Positions 24,955 to 36,950 of a DNA stretch of 64,000 nt are shown piece by piece. A model generated the notes under the pieces. That model saw nothing but the letters and a program-made list of their open reading frames with translations. It was not told the origin of the DNA and ran no database searches. Source of the DNA: Plasmodium relictum (Eukaryota > Apicomplexa > Aconoidasida > Haemosporida > Plasmodiidae); NCBI RefSeq assembly GCF_900005765.1, contig NC_041690.1, positions 1,178,001-1,242,000 on the forward strand, written 5' to 3'. The first letter of the stretch is position 1, and each line of letters starts with the position of its first letter. Position numbers and translations under genes: made by a program.

Positions 24955-27900
24955 TTAATTAAACTTAATTTTTCCTAATACTAAATCAATTTCATTTTCT
25001 GATGTTCTTTCTATGAAATTTTCTATCTGTTATAAAAAAAATATTTGGAAAAATAATTAAATTCATAACATATAAAATTAAACAAAATTGCTTACTTTTT
25101 TTATTGTGTCCATGGAAAGGTTTAATTTACTTCGCAATTTTTTTATTGGATATATACTAAGAAAAAAAAAAAAAATTAAAAAAATTATAATAATATATAA
25201 TATATTGTAATTTATATTAATATTTAAATCTAACTTGTCTAATACTACTAAAGCGACCCTAGATGTGCATTTTATCTCAGCGCTTCCTCCTGCAGTACAC
25301 TAAAATAAAGATTATTTTTATAATTATAAATGTGGTTCATTTTATCTTGAAAAAGAAGAAATAAGAAATTCTAAGTAAATATATACTTTTTTATCTTTTT
25401 TTTCTCTATGAAATATGTACTCAAAACAATATTAATGCATGCAAATATATATATATACAAAGTAAAACTTTATTAATTTATTAACCTCTAAAATGGCTTC
25501 TATTAATTTATTTATTTCCTTAAATTTAATAATATTTTGGTCAAATTTAATAATCACAGCAATTAGGCATCTCAAGCATATTAAATTGTATGTTTTCTGT
25601 TTTCTAAAAAGAAATTTAATAATATAATATGTAAATGTAGATAATATTGAAAATTATATTAATTAATTTTAATTAATATATTGTCATAATTATTTTGTAT
25701 ATATATAATAATTTTTATTTTTGTAATTTTTTCTTACGATGTAATTAATTTAATAAAATAGAGAATCAATTTACTCTCACTACATGAATTACAAATAGAT
25801 AATAGTGTATTATTAGCAGCGCTACTTAAAAAATCAACTGATGTTTGATGTGCTTTTTTTAAGCATGGTAAAATAATATCATCTAAAGTACTATCCGTTT
25901 TTTTTTTCCCAATATAATAAAATTCAGATAAACATAATAATGCATTCTTTGACACACTTGATCGTGGACTATTTAATAATTCTACAATTGATCTAACAAT
26001 TTTTCTCAATTCTTTTACTTGGTTTTCAAAAAATAATTTATTGTAAAATTTTAAAATTTTTCTTAAATTAGTTAAAATTTCTATTTGTTTCGTCCACTCT
26101 TGATCTTTAGGAGGCTCTACTAATTCTGTTACCATTTCGCTGATATTATCAATATTGATTTCAAATTGAAAATCTGTTAATTCTTCAAATGTAATGTATG
26201 TTATTGTTTTATCGTTCTTTATTTTAGAGCTAACATTTAAATTTTTTCTAATTGTATTCACATTTTTATTTGGAGTACTATTACAAGATTTCGTATTTTG
26301 TACCCTATCATAATTGTTCTTATCTTGTAATTTTATATTAGATACATTTTTATTTTTGTTTAAGGTTTTTGCATTTTTGTCATATTCTACATTTTTATTA
26401 GGATCAACAATCTTTTCATGTGATTTATTTCTTTTATTAGGAATATTTATATTTAAAATTGACTCATTTTTTTCTATAATTTTTATTTCATTTTTATTAT
26501 TATTCATAGTTGTATCATCAATATCATTATGAACGACGGAAAAACCCATATGTGTATTATTTAATCTATGATTATTTTTTTTGATATATTGATCATTATT
26601 AGAATGAATATAATTATTTTCTTCTATTATATTATTCTTTTCATAATTTTTTCTCTTGTAAATCATACAATTTTGATCCATTGTATAACTATTTTTTGAA
26701 ATTTCATATAACATATTTTTATGCAAATTGTCATATACATTGCTCTCATTGTTATCATCGTAATCGTTTGTATCATCTATTTTTTTTTTATCAATTAAAT
26801 TTTGACTTTTCTTCTCTATTACGTAACTTTCATATGCATTATCACTACATTTAAGATGGTTGTTTCTAATAGCTGAATTGTCTACAGAGTTGTGAATTAA
26901 TATTTTATGTTTTTCCTTATTTTTCTTGTTTGAATCATTATGAAATGTGTCTTCATCTAATTTATATGCTTTATTCTTACTACTACAGTCATTTTTTGTA
27001 TTTTCATTGTCATATCCCTTACTTTTAGAATTTATCCTTTTAATTTTAACATCATAAGATAACATATTATGATAATTACTGTTATCATTCTTCTGTATTT
27101 TGGATAAATCTTTTATTCCACGATTATTCATGAAATTACTATTTTTCATAGTATCTTGAATATCAATATTTTTTAAATTGATAACTTTTTGATTATTTAA
27201 CCTAGAGTCTTCTGTTCCATTTGATAACAATTCATTGTAATTTCTCCTAGGAATTATTCGTAAATCACGCCTATGCATCTCTACTTCATTAGAATTATTA
27301 CATTCTTTGATATTTTCTTTTATAGAAATATTTATATTTGAATCTTCATTTTTAACTCTAATTTTTTCTTCATGTTTTGATACCTTTTTACATCCCTCTT
27401 TTTCAACATCATTTTTAATTTGTATTACTTTTTGCGGTTTAGGGCAAGATGGATTACTTTTTTTTAGTAAAGTCAACTGATACCTTTGCTGTAAATATTT
27501 ATATGAATATAAATATATACAATTTATATAAATTTATCTAGATAAATATTTGTGTATATTAAAATTAATATATGCAAACTTTAAAAAAAAAAAAACTAAT
27601 TGAAATATTGAAATTAAATAAATAAAAATTGAATTAGGAAAAGTGATGAAATAATAGAAAAAATGAAATATATTAATACAATCTTACCAATTCATTTAAA
27701 GGAGATTCTAAACTATATTCACTTTGATCATTAGAATGCTCATAACTTTTAATATACTTCGATTCATTAGTTTTTCTTTCGTGTGTATTACCATCATTTA
27801 AAAAATTTAATCCTATGGCACTAGTACGAGTTGAACCTAATTCAACATTTACAAATAAATTTTCTTTATGTGTATGCTGTATATTTTTTTTTTCATTATT

Positions 27901-28217
27901 TAGATAGAGTAATTCTTGAACTATTGAATAATCATCTTGTTCATCAATCGATTTTCTTTTATAATTTCTTGCGTCTGAAAAAGAAAATACTCAATAATAT
28001 ATAAACAAAGTAAATACTTAAAGTATCATAAAATTTAGTCATATTTCCACAATAAAATTAGATGTCTCTCTTTTTTTTTTTTTTTAACATAGTTATTATT
28101 TTCTCAATTATTCAATTTTTTTTTATCTTAAAATGTATTTTCTATACACAAATTATGCATACCATCTATGAATGCGTTTGCTTTATCTCTATATTTATTT
28201 TCTCCTATAGTAGGCAT
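24955..28217 (-). CDS. TOG/ARM-repeat protein (CLASP/TOGARAM-like), seven exons
   Basis: The exons are 28217-28163, 27974-27688, 27488-25738, 25603-25486, 25299-25235, 25156-25096 and 25026-24955. All junctions are GT-AG and in frame, giving 802 residues. Residues about 20-540 are low-complexity and Asn/Lys-rich. The C-terminal 260 residues form an alpha-helical repeat block. It begins near FEELTDFQFEINI, includes LLNSPRSSVSKNALLCLSEF (a TOG-like PRSxVSKxA helix) and ILPCLKKAHQTSVDFLSSAA, and continues through the small exons (EIKCTSRVALVVLDK) to IDLVLGKIKFN. TOG domains of this type bind tubulin in CLASP and TOGARAM/crescerin proteins, the latter ciliary. In Plasmodium the only axoneme is in the male gamete, so a microtubule role there or in the spindle is an inference. 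A generic HEAT/ARM protein is the alternative. Confidence 0.78.
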
Positions 28218-30287
28218 TTTTATTTCTATTTTTTTACATAAATATAAAATTTATAACTATATTTAAAAATAGTGAAACAAAGAAAAAAAGAAAAAAAGAA
28301 AAATAAAAAAAAAAAAAATAAATAAAAAAAGAAACTTTAATATTTAAAATATTCAATAAATTGTTAAAATGATATTAAAATTAAAAAAAATATTTTTTCT
28401 TATCTGGCTATATTCAAAAATTTGCACACATTATGTGTTTTATTGATTCTTAATATGGAAATGCTAAAGAACATTCTTTAATAAAAATACTAAAAAAAAA
28501 GTTCCTTTATTTTTCTTAATAATTATTTAAAAAATGAAGATGACTTTCAAAAATTATCAGTGAAGGTAATTAAAAAAATAATATTATTTAAAATTAAAAA
28601 AATGGATTTCTTAAGTGCACGAAAGTAAGAAATTAGTGAATAAAAAATAACAGATATTATTATTTATTTTTAATTTGAAACATTTTTACGAAATTTAAAT
28701 TATACATTTACGTTTGCATTATTTGTGAATATTTTTTTTTATTATTATTGATTCAATATAGTTTAAAAAAAAAAAAAAAAAATATTTTGACATAGCACTT
28801 AAATTCCATTTTAACTTTTTCGTTAAAACATTAAAAATAAAAAGAATATAAAAAATTGAGCAAATGCTATTTGTTGTTGAAAAGGATAAATAATGGATTA
28901 AGAGAAATATTATTTGCAGGTATAGAAATACAATTATATTTAAAAATAATTTATTTCTCTAATTACTCGTAAAGTGCGTATCCATTAAATATTTTAATAA
29001 TTTGCCAATATTCTTAATGCGTAAAATAGTGATCCTAAATGTTCCATTTTCAAGAGAAAAATAATATATAAATAAAAAAAATACATCTTTCATTATTCAC
29101 ACTTATTTGAAGAATACAAAATTAAAGTTTTATTATTGTTTGGAAACTTCTTAATAAAAATAAAAAGTGCATTTAAAGTATTAGAAGGGAATATATCAAT
29201 ATTTACTATTTTCCAGCTTATAAGATTGAAAGGTTGTTAATGCTCTTAATTATACGTCATTTTTTTTTTCTTCATCTATCGAATATAAAGTTGTATTCTA
29301 TCAGCTAAAATAGCTATCATGAAAAATATAAAATAAATTTAAAAATTATAATGTTGACCTTATAATAAATCATAATATATAAATAAAAATGTTACTTAAC
29401 AGTTATAATAAAAACTTTATCAAATTAAAAACTGAAAAAGCTTGAATTTTTTACAGGGTTATGGATCCAAATAATAGAGTTTATATGTGTGTAATACAAT
29501 GTAAAAAATAAAAATGCAATAAGAAAAGCTTTTCTATTAATAAAATGAATTATTACTATTGTGAATTAGCTAGACACATATATATTCAGTTTTTTTAACC
29601 CATGTGAATTATCTTTAACATTAATTTTGATATAAGTTAATAATAGTATAACATGCAAACAAAAAGCTTTTTTTTTTATTTTATTATAAACAAGGTGATA
29701 TCATGCAATATAAATTCATAATAATTAAGTTATTTTTCCATTGTTTCTCATATTAATATGCATATTCTAAAATAATCCTTTAAGTAGCTAGCTATAATAA
29801 ATTGGTTTGAGAACATTGAGAATTAATAAGCCTAACTATGTGCGTAATTTTATAAAAATTATTCATGTAAAAGCTAAAAAAATAAGTGAAAGTATATTCA
29901 ACTTAATTATTAAATAGTTTGAAAAAAAAAAAAAAAAAATTTACATGCTAGCTCAAAAGTGGGATTATTTTATTCTTAGTGTCCTACTTTTTTTTTTTTT
30001 TTAAATTTAAAATGTCTTTTTTTTTTTTTATTTATATATCCTAAAAAATTTATAATCAATATTCTTTTAATTTACTTTTTTTCATTAATCTTTTATAACT
30101 ATTCAAGTGCTTTATGAAAAAAAATTTTTCTTGGTTAAATATCTTTTTTTCATTTTGATGGATCTTATTTTTTACATACACACCCATAATTTATAATACA
30201 CTTTTAAAATTTTTAGTTTAAAATTTTGTTTTTATTTTTTTCTTATATTTATTTTTTTTATTTTTTTTTCGTGATAATTTTAAAAAA
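28218..30287. other. Divergent promoter region between the TOG gene and GEST
   Basis: 2.1 kb of non-coding DNA between divergent starts. The part from about 28,850 to 29,950 is less homopolymeric than most intergenic DNA in the window. It carries repeated TAGCTA-type and CATGCA motifs, listed separately. No gene is seen. Confidence 0.65.
29302..29794. promoter_or_regulatory. Cluster of AP2-O-like (TAGCTA) and AP2-Sp-like (CATGCA) sites upstream of GEST
   Basis: CAGCTA at 29302-29307. TAGCTA at 29311-29316, 29567-29572, 29785-29790 and 29789-29794, the last two overlapping as TAGCTAGCTA. CATGCA, the reverse complement of TGCATG, at 29652-29657 and 29702-29707. TAGCTA matches the published AP2-O core (T/C)AGC(C/T)(A/G), and TGCATG the AP2-Sp core. 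GEST lies 0.5-1 kb downstream and is a mosquito-stage gene. Binding is not shown by sequence. Confidence 0.5.
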
Positions 30288-31294
30288 ATGAAAACATTTA
30301 TGTATTATTTTGGCCTTTTGCTTACATTGGCTCTTCATTTAAGAGCTATACAGCTTCATTCTATGAGCTACATGCCCAGCACTTACATTGAAAGTAATTC
30401 ATATAATATATATAAAACATATCGATAACATATATATTTATTAATGTACTATAAATATCAGCATAAGCAAAGATAAACTTTATTTTCTTAGATTTATAAT
30501 TGAAATATAAAATTTTCAGAAAAAAATAATTTTTTTTTTTTCTCTATTTTTAGTTGGTGATAAGATTTCAAGTAGAGTTGGGGAATTATGGGATAACCAA
30601 TTTGAATCATTTTTAGACTTGGTATCTAAAAAAATTGTTGATAAATTAGGAAATAATATATCAAACGATAAAATTTCAAATAACATGATGATCCTTCTTC
30701 AAGTAAAAAAATGAAATATAACATTTTATCTTATATCTTGTTTTTTGTTACATATCATATATTTATTTTATTGAATACTTTTATTTTTTTTTTTTTCAGA
30801 ATGACGCCGAAATTTTTGATCCACATCACTATAAAGATCATAACATAGCGCTCATTCAAACCATATTTTTTAGGAAATTAAAAGAGAAATTCAATAATAG
30901 TAAATTTGGAAAAAAAGTAAAGGAATTAGGAGCAAGGGCAAAAAAAAAAATAGTGGATCTTTATCATAAACATAAGGGTAAGTTGCAGCATTTCTTTAAA
31001 ATTTTAATGAGAAGCTTAGTTTTACCAATAGCTATCCAATACATAAGAAGAAATATAAAAAAATGGAGGGAAAAAACACTAGAAGCAACTGAGAAACTTG
31101 ATCCAGATTCTAAAAAAATAGCAACTCCAATAATCGATAGATTATATACAACATTTGGAAATAAAGTTGATCAATATGCTGAAGAAAACAGTATAAACTT
31201 TGAAGATGAAATGCAAGCTCTTGATGAATTAGCAAAAGATAAAAAAGAGATTGACATTCTTGAAAAAGAAGAAAAAGCTATATTAAAAGATTAA
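30288..31294 (+). CDS. GEST: Gamete egress and sporozoite traversal protein GEST
   Basis: The exons are 30288-30393, 30554-30702 and 30800-31294 (GT-AG; phases 1 and 0), giving 249 residues. The N-terminus is a clear signal peptide (MKTFMYYFGLLLTLALHLRA). The mature part is highly charged and helical (for example VGELWDNQFESFLDLVSKK, LQALDEL-like acidic C-terminus ending AILKD). There is no further membrane segment or GPI signal, so a soluble secreted protein is expected. In P. berghei GEST is a secretory-vesicle protein needed for gamete egress and for sporozoite cell traversal. The identification rests on signal peptide, size, charge pattern and position in the chromosome 14 order (recalled as PF3D7_1449000), not on an alignment. 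CelTOS was considered and does not fit. The first exon is not obvious as an ORF because it is short. Confidence 0.8.
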
Positions 31295-32274
31295 TTTAAA
31301 GAATACAAAAAAAAATGTTGTTAAAATTTCTCTTTGCCATATAATTTTACTGCAAAGTGATGAGTTACTATTACATTATTTAAAGAAAGATATTTATTTT
31401 TTTCAGTTATTTTTTTAGTATTTTCTTATTTCCATCATGCTTATACATATATTTCTTTTTTTAATTTTAATCATATTTTTTTGGAAGAAACAATAAAAGA
31501 ATTATAATTTTGTAGATCATTATAATTAATATATATAATTTTTCTCAATGTGGCATTTTATATAGTTTTTATAATTCATCAGACATGAGAATTAAGATAC
31601 AATATGTTTTTTATTTATCAGAATTTAATTAATAATTATAATTTGTTATTTTATATCTTATTTTTTACTTTATTTCTTTGATTCTTATTTTATTAAATTT
31701 GATTTTATTTGATTCTATTATCTTTATATAATGGAAAATTAAATAACGTTTTAACACAATAATAATGATTGAATTTAAGAAATTTCAGCTTAGCATTATG
31801 TATATACAATTTAATAGTTGGAATATATAAATCCATAAAATATAATTAGCTAATTACACAAATAATATAAAAAATATTTTTATTTTTTTTTTTATTTTTA
31901 GATATTAAGTAAAAGGAAAAATAAATAACATAAAGTATTATAAGACTTTAAATAAAAATCTTTTATAAATCATAACTTTTTATTATCCTTTTACTATTTA
32001 TGTAAATAAATTATTATTTTTTTTATTTTTATTTTTCCCTTTTTTAAGAAATTAAAAAATATCAAATAAGGTATTCCTTTATAAAAGATAACATGCATTT
32101 AACATAAAAATAATTATAACCATTGAGATAAAAGAAAAAAAAAAAAAAAATATAAAATTTAATAGTTTAAATATCTAAATATTAAAGTTATCTTCATTTT
32201 ATTTTCATTTCTTTAAAAAAAGAAGTTACTATTTTTTTACAATTTTTTAACAATAAAAAAATTTTATTTCAAAA
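31295..32274. other. Intergenic region downstream of GEST
   Basis: 3' region of GEST and promoter of the next small gene. It is AT-rich, with poly-T runs near 31,880 and 32,010. No gene is seen. Confidence 0.65.
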
Positions 32275-32765
32275 ATGGCAGAAAATAGCTCTCAAAATGA
32301 AGTATCTAAAATAGAGAAATTACGTAAAAATATATTTTTTATCTTTATAAATATAACATGATTATATAAACACAATTTTTTATTATCAAATTTATTATTT
32401 GTAAATATTATAGCTACAGTAGTACATATGATTATGTGTTCGAAGTATATTTCCTTTTATATAATTTTCTTTTTTTTTATTTTACAGAAAGAAGTTTGAC
32501 AATGAGTTTGTATTTTATTGGTATTTCCACTCTATCCTGGTTTATTTGTACTACTAAAAGAAGAAAAGAATGGTAATTAAATCAGAATAAGTATTTTATT
32601 TTTTTTTTCATTTCTTTAGAAAGGTATTATTTATTTATATTTTTTTTTTTTCATTTTTCAAAACTGTTTAATAGGGCGGACATTATGCTTGATTATGTTC
32701 ATCATAAAAGATGTTCTTTTTTATCTAATTCATGGGGAAAGTTTCAAAAAAGACTAAAATCATAA
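32275..32765 (+). CDS. 74-residue single-pass membrane protein, three exons
   Basis: The exons are 32275-32323, 32488-32572 and 32675-32765, each bounded by GT-AG, with split codons restored at both junctions (phases 1 and 2). None is long enough to stand out as an ORF. The protein starts MAENSSQNEVSKIEKLQRSL and has one hydrophobic segment at about residues 21-38 (TMSLYFIGISTLSWFICTT). It then has a basic stretch KRRKEW and a hydrophilic C-terminus ending GKFQKRLKS. The N-terminus is short and hydrophilic, so the segment acts as a signal anchor or tail-type helix, not a cleaved signal. Small one-helix proteins of this kind are common among mitochondrial respiratory or translocase accessory subunits and in ER complexes. 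I do not recognise the family. Confidence 0.72.
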
Positions 32766-33396
32766 CAATTTAGTTTAAAATAAAATTATTAACAATATAA
32801 TATTAAGTATACGATAAATGCAAATTTTATATAATTGAAAAAATGTCTTTTATCCTTCATAAATGAATTTAAAAAAAAAAAAAAAATACTTCGTTTTATA
32901 CTATTTAAAATTTTCTAGAATTTTAAAAATTTATTTATGTATATTCTTAATAAGTAAAAGACTTTTCATTAAAAAGAATATTAATTATTTATAAATATAG
33001 ATAAAGATATATTTGAACAAGTTTTAGGAATAATTTTAAATAATTTTATTTTGAAATAACAATTATATATTAGTACAAAGCTACAGTTTTAAAATTTATA
33101 TAACGAAAACTTCAGGAACGAGCTAGCAAGTTTGTAGAAATTGAAATATATAAAGATGTTCAAAATGAAATGATAGAAATTAAATAATTTATCAATAATA
33201 TATTATATTATTAAAATAAATATTATAAGGTAAATAATTTTAATACTATTATATGAAAAATTAGATTAAGAATAAAATTATAATTATATAAATAATTAAA
33301 AGAATAAATTTGTATATATTACATTAGAAAAACAAATATATGCACATTTTTTAATTACATTTGATACTTTTATTTACGTGTAAATAAATTTTTATA

Positions 33397-33444
<48 letters not shown>

Positions 33445-33772
33445 TTATTTATTCTTTTTTCTTGAATACGTAGCCTTCACACTTATTCCATTTAAAATTT
33501 TACAATTTATTTATATTTTTAATAAAAGAGTGTAAAAAATTATTTATGTATATGCATTTATATGTTAAAGAAAAAAAAGTTTTTTCTCTTTTTCTTCAAT
33601 TTTTTTTTTTTTTTAGTAATAAATTTTGCAATAGTAAAATTTTAATGTAGTATTTTTTTTTTTTTTTAAATATATCAAAATATTTTTTCATATATTTAAA
33701 ATAAAAAACATACTAAAATTTTTTAAATTAATTTTTTTTTTTAAAAAAAAAAATGTAACTATATAGAAAAAA
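32766..33772. other. Intergenic region upstream of the macrodomain gene
   Basis: AT-rich DNA with a 41-base AT repeat. It has a 28-codon protein-like stretch at 33104-33187 (see findings) and a start-stop upstream ORF (ATG TAA) at 33753-33758. No other coding signal is seen. Confidence 0.6.
33400..33441. repeat. (TA)n microsatellite of about 41 bases
   Basis: A perfect TA dinucleotide run, about 330 bases upstream of the macrodomain gene start. Confidence 0.95.
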
Positions 33773-34788
33773 ATGTTTTTTTTTAAAGTTAATAAAAATG
33801 GAATGTTCCAATATTGGTCAAATAAAATATTTTTATGTAATCTTAAAACAAATAAAAAAGTAAGCATTGATAAATTAATAAAAAATAAAAAAATTAAAAG
33901 TCATGAACTATATAGAATAGAAGATATAGAAATATTATTACAAGAGAAACACCATGATATTATTCAAGAATATCCTACTGTTAAAAATGTGCAAAAAATA
34001 CTAGACGTAAATAGCCTTCCCGTTTTTAAAAAAGATGAAAATTCAAAGAATCTTTTAAATAAAATAGTTCTTCATTTTGGAGGTATATGCGTGTACATTA
34101 TATTAATATGTACTATATAAATATTCATTAAATTATGATACATTCATTTAATTATTTTTAATTTATTATAATTATTCTTGTTTTATTATAAATTTTTAAT
34201 TTTAAAATAATTATTTGTAGTGACATAAATATACATATGTATTTATTTATTTGTTTTTTTTTTAATTCCTTTCAAGATTTATCATATTTAAAAGGGGATG
34301 TAATCATAAATGGTACAAATAAAGTTTTCGAACTAATGAAAGAAGGTAATGGATATGACTGTTCAAGTAATTTTTTAAAAACATGTGGGAAAGCTTTATT
34401 TGAAGATATGAAAAAAATTAGGGAAAATAACAAAGGAAAAGAAATGATAATAACAAAAGGGTATAATAGTGCATATAAATCCATTATACATGTAGTTGAA
34501 CCATATTATAATGAAACAATAAAATTAAAAAAAATTTATGAAGATATATTATTACTAGCAAAAAAAAATAACTTCAAAACTATTATTTTCCCTCTGCTTG
34601 GTAGTGGTATAAGTTTGTTTAAAAAACATGACGTTGTTATATGTTGTTTAGAAGGAATTTATGAATTTTTAAAAATAAAAGATAATTTTAATTCTATTGA
34701 TAAAATAGTTTTATGCACTATAACGGATTCTTATTGGATGTTGTTAAAAGATTCCATACCTCTTTACTTAGATATAAATATAAAATAA
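33773..34788 (+). CDS. Macrodomain (ADP-ribose-binding) protein, two exons
   Basis: The exons are 33773-34082 and 34277-34788, joined in phase 1, giving 273 residues. The join makes IVLHFGDLSYLKGDVIINGT, the classic first strands of a macrodomain (consensus GDIT-x-VDAIVNAAN). D104 and N118 lie at ligand-contacting positions. Further family marks are GNGYD at 127-131 (in place of the usual Gly-rich GGGVD loop), KGYNSAYKSIIHVVEP (strand before the Gly loop) and IIFPLLGSGISLF at 206-217 (equivalent of FPxISTGxFG). Residues 1-95 are a separate N-terminal region with no recognised domain. Macrodomains bind ADP-ribose or remove it from proteins; some are inactive. The altered GNGYD and GSG loops leave activity open. 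It is convergent with the CS-domain gene. Confidence 0.85.
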
Positions 34789-35323
34789 ATATTTATAAGT
34801 CTAAAAAAAATTTTGTAAAAAATTACCTTTTTTTTTTTTTAATTATATATGAGTTAAGATTTTTGGTCACACATAAATTTATTGATTTTATTTTTTTAAA
34901 CTAAAATTTTTTATTGACTTTATATTTTTAACTTTACATTTTTTTTATAATTACATTTCAAATTTTTATTTTTATTTTAAATTTCTTTTATATTATAATT
35001 TTTTTTTTTTCCTTTCCTTTGTTAATGAGTTTAATTTTTTAATAAGTAAAAAATTGGGAGGATCCTTTATGGATAATAAAAAAAAAATAATGTAAAAATA
35101 GGAAAATATTATATATACATTTTTTTTTTAATATTAATTTTGTTTTTATACTTCTAATAAGACTTTGACATTTTTATTGCTTTAAAAAATTATTATATAA
35201 ACTTATTCCATGAAAATGATATATTTATATACCTTTCTAATTGAATAATTATCTCTATTTCTTATTTTTATTTTTAAATATTTTTTTTTTTAGGAGCTTA
35301 AATTATATGAGCACTAAGATATA
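34789..35323. other. Convergent intergenic region
   Basis: 3' ends of the macrodomain gene (+) and the CS-domain gene (-). AT-rich, no gene seen. Confidence 0.65.
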
Positions 35324-36205
35324 TTATGAATCTATAGGATATGGATTTTTTTTAGATATTTTTTTTTTGAAAATTTCATGAGCTTCATCCCATACATTTT
35401 TAAAAGAAGTACTATTATTATTTTTATTAATTGAAATTCTAGTAGGTAAATTAGAAATATTTATTTTTTCTTCATCTTTAAATAAACTTCCCCACCATAC
35501 ATATGAATTCTCTATTTCATTTTTTTTTTTCAAAGAAATATATAAAAATGTTTCCTCTTTTTCAACTATATTCTCTTCAAAATCAAACTTAATAGTTTGA
35601 TTATTTATCTTATTTGATAAATAAAAAAGTTTATGCCAATTAATTTTCATATTCTTTATTTCCCATAACTGGGTATCTTCATTCGTGTTAATTTTAAATG
35701 AAAAATATTTATTGATTAAAATATCATAATTATTTAAATCATTTTTGTTTTTACTCTCACTATTTAATGTATTACAATTTTTTCTTTTTCTAACAACCAG
35801 TTTATCTTCATAAATTTCTACAATTAAATATTTCGCTTTACTATGTAATGGCAAAGTTATATAACCACTAACATAATGAATTGACTGGTTCCATATGCAT
35901 TTAAATGGAATAACACCTCCGTTAATAATCATATTTTTCAAAATATCTTTATTTTTGTCATTAATATTTTCATTTTTTGAGCTTTCCAAATTTTTATCAT
36001 TAGTTTTTTCACCTTCTAAGCTTTTTAAATTTTTATTTGTTTTTTCTTCAGTACTTTTTTTTAAAATTGTTAATCCGTCTGGTCCTATTACTACTTTGTC
36101 ATTATTATTTAGAGTTGTTATTTGAGGTTTTCTACTTCTATTTTCTTCATCTGATGAGCTTACTTCTAATTTTTCAAATTTTGAATAATTTATTAAACTA
36201 CTCAT
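35324..36205 (-). CDS. CS-domain protein of the NudC/p23 type
   Basis: Single exon, 293 residues. Residues 1-100 are hydrophilic, with acidic and Asn/Lys-rich stretches. From about 104 to 250 the pattern is that of a CS domain (beta-sandwich of p23, SGT1 and NudC). It starts with CIWNQSIHYVSGYITLPL (W105; the family's WxQ...I.LP). Next come IVEIYEDKLVVRKRK, then TQLWEIKNMKINWHKLFYLS, then FLYISLKKKNEIENSYVWW. The ending VWWGSLFKDEEKINISNLP is close to the NudC signature WW..L..gepeI. Such proteins are HSP90 co-chaperones or dynein-associated factors in the cytosol. A low-complexity Asn/Ser insert interrupts the middle. The start is divergent from the VTI1-like gene, 745 bases away. Confidence 0.75.
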   Translation of the reverse strand: MSSLINYSKFEKLEVSSSDEENRSRKPQITTLNNNDKVVIGPDGLTILKKSTEEKTNKNLKSLEGEKTNDKNLESSKNENINDKNKDILKNMIINGGVIPFKCIWNQSIHYVSGYITLPLHSKAKYLIVEIYEDKLVVRKRKNCNTLNSESKNKNDLNNYDILINKYFSFKINTNEDTQLWEIKNMKINWHKLFYLSNKINNQTIKFDFEENIVEKEETFLYISLKKKNEIENSYVWWGSLFKDEEKINISNLPTRISINKNNNSTSFKNVWDEAHEIFKKKISKKNPYPIDS

Positions 36206-36950
36206 CGTAATAACATATTTTTATGCTTTAATTTTATTATATCTATGTTTTTCCTATATATAATTTTTACATTTTAAAAAAAAAAATATTCTAACTGTTG
36301 CTATTTGACGAAATATTCAGTTATATTTCAAATTTTCAAAGAAATTTTCCCTTGTTTATATAAATTAACAAATAGGAATATGTTTTCTTCTTTTATATAT
36401 TTTTCTTTTTATTTTGAATTATTTAAGAAAAAATAAATATATTAATTTTAAATAAAAATATGTATATATTTTTTTTTTACTTTTTTTTTTCTTTTTTTTT
36501 TTCCATATTTTTTTTTTAAAAATAAATTGTACCTTTATGGCATTAATTGTAAAATTCATAATAATTTTAATCTTAAAAAAAAAAAAAAATTGTGCATATC
36601 TTTTTATAATTAAAAATAAAAACAAAAAAAGAGTGGAAAAGCTTATTTTTATAAAAAAAAAATTTAATACTCTAAAATTAATATATATATAAAAAAATGT
36701 AGTTTAATTAAAATTTATAATTCTTTTAAGCAACAGTTTATTTTAAAACATTTGTTAATGCTATTTTCCTCTTTTTTTATATATTTTATAAAATTTTCCT
36801 TTTATATTTTTTCTTTTATTAATTTCACATAAAATTTTGTTAAAATATAAGAGTTTACTAAATAATGATTATATAAAATAATTATGAAGATCTCAGAAAA
36901 AACAGATAAAAAGAATTTTGAATTTTTTAAAGATAATAACGAAAAAGAAA
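36206..36950. other. Divergent promoter region between CS-domain and VTI1-like genes
   Basis: 745 bases with poly-A and poly-T blocks, shared by two divergent genes. Short upstream ORFs precede VTI1 (ATG ATT ATA TAA at 36865-36876, and the 24-codon ORF listed separately). Confidence 0.65.

Noticed and set aside
30288-31294. CelTOS as the identity of the secreted protein
   Set aside because: CelTOS is a shorter single-exon gene at another locus in P. falciparum; this three-exon gene and its position fit GEST.
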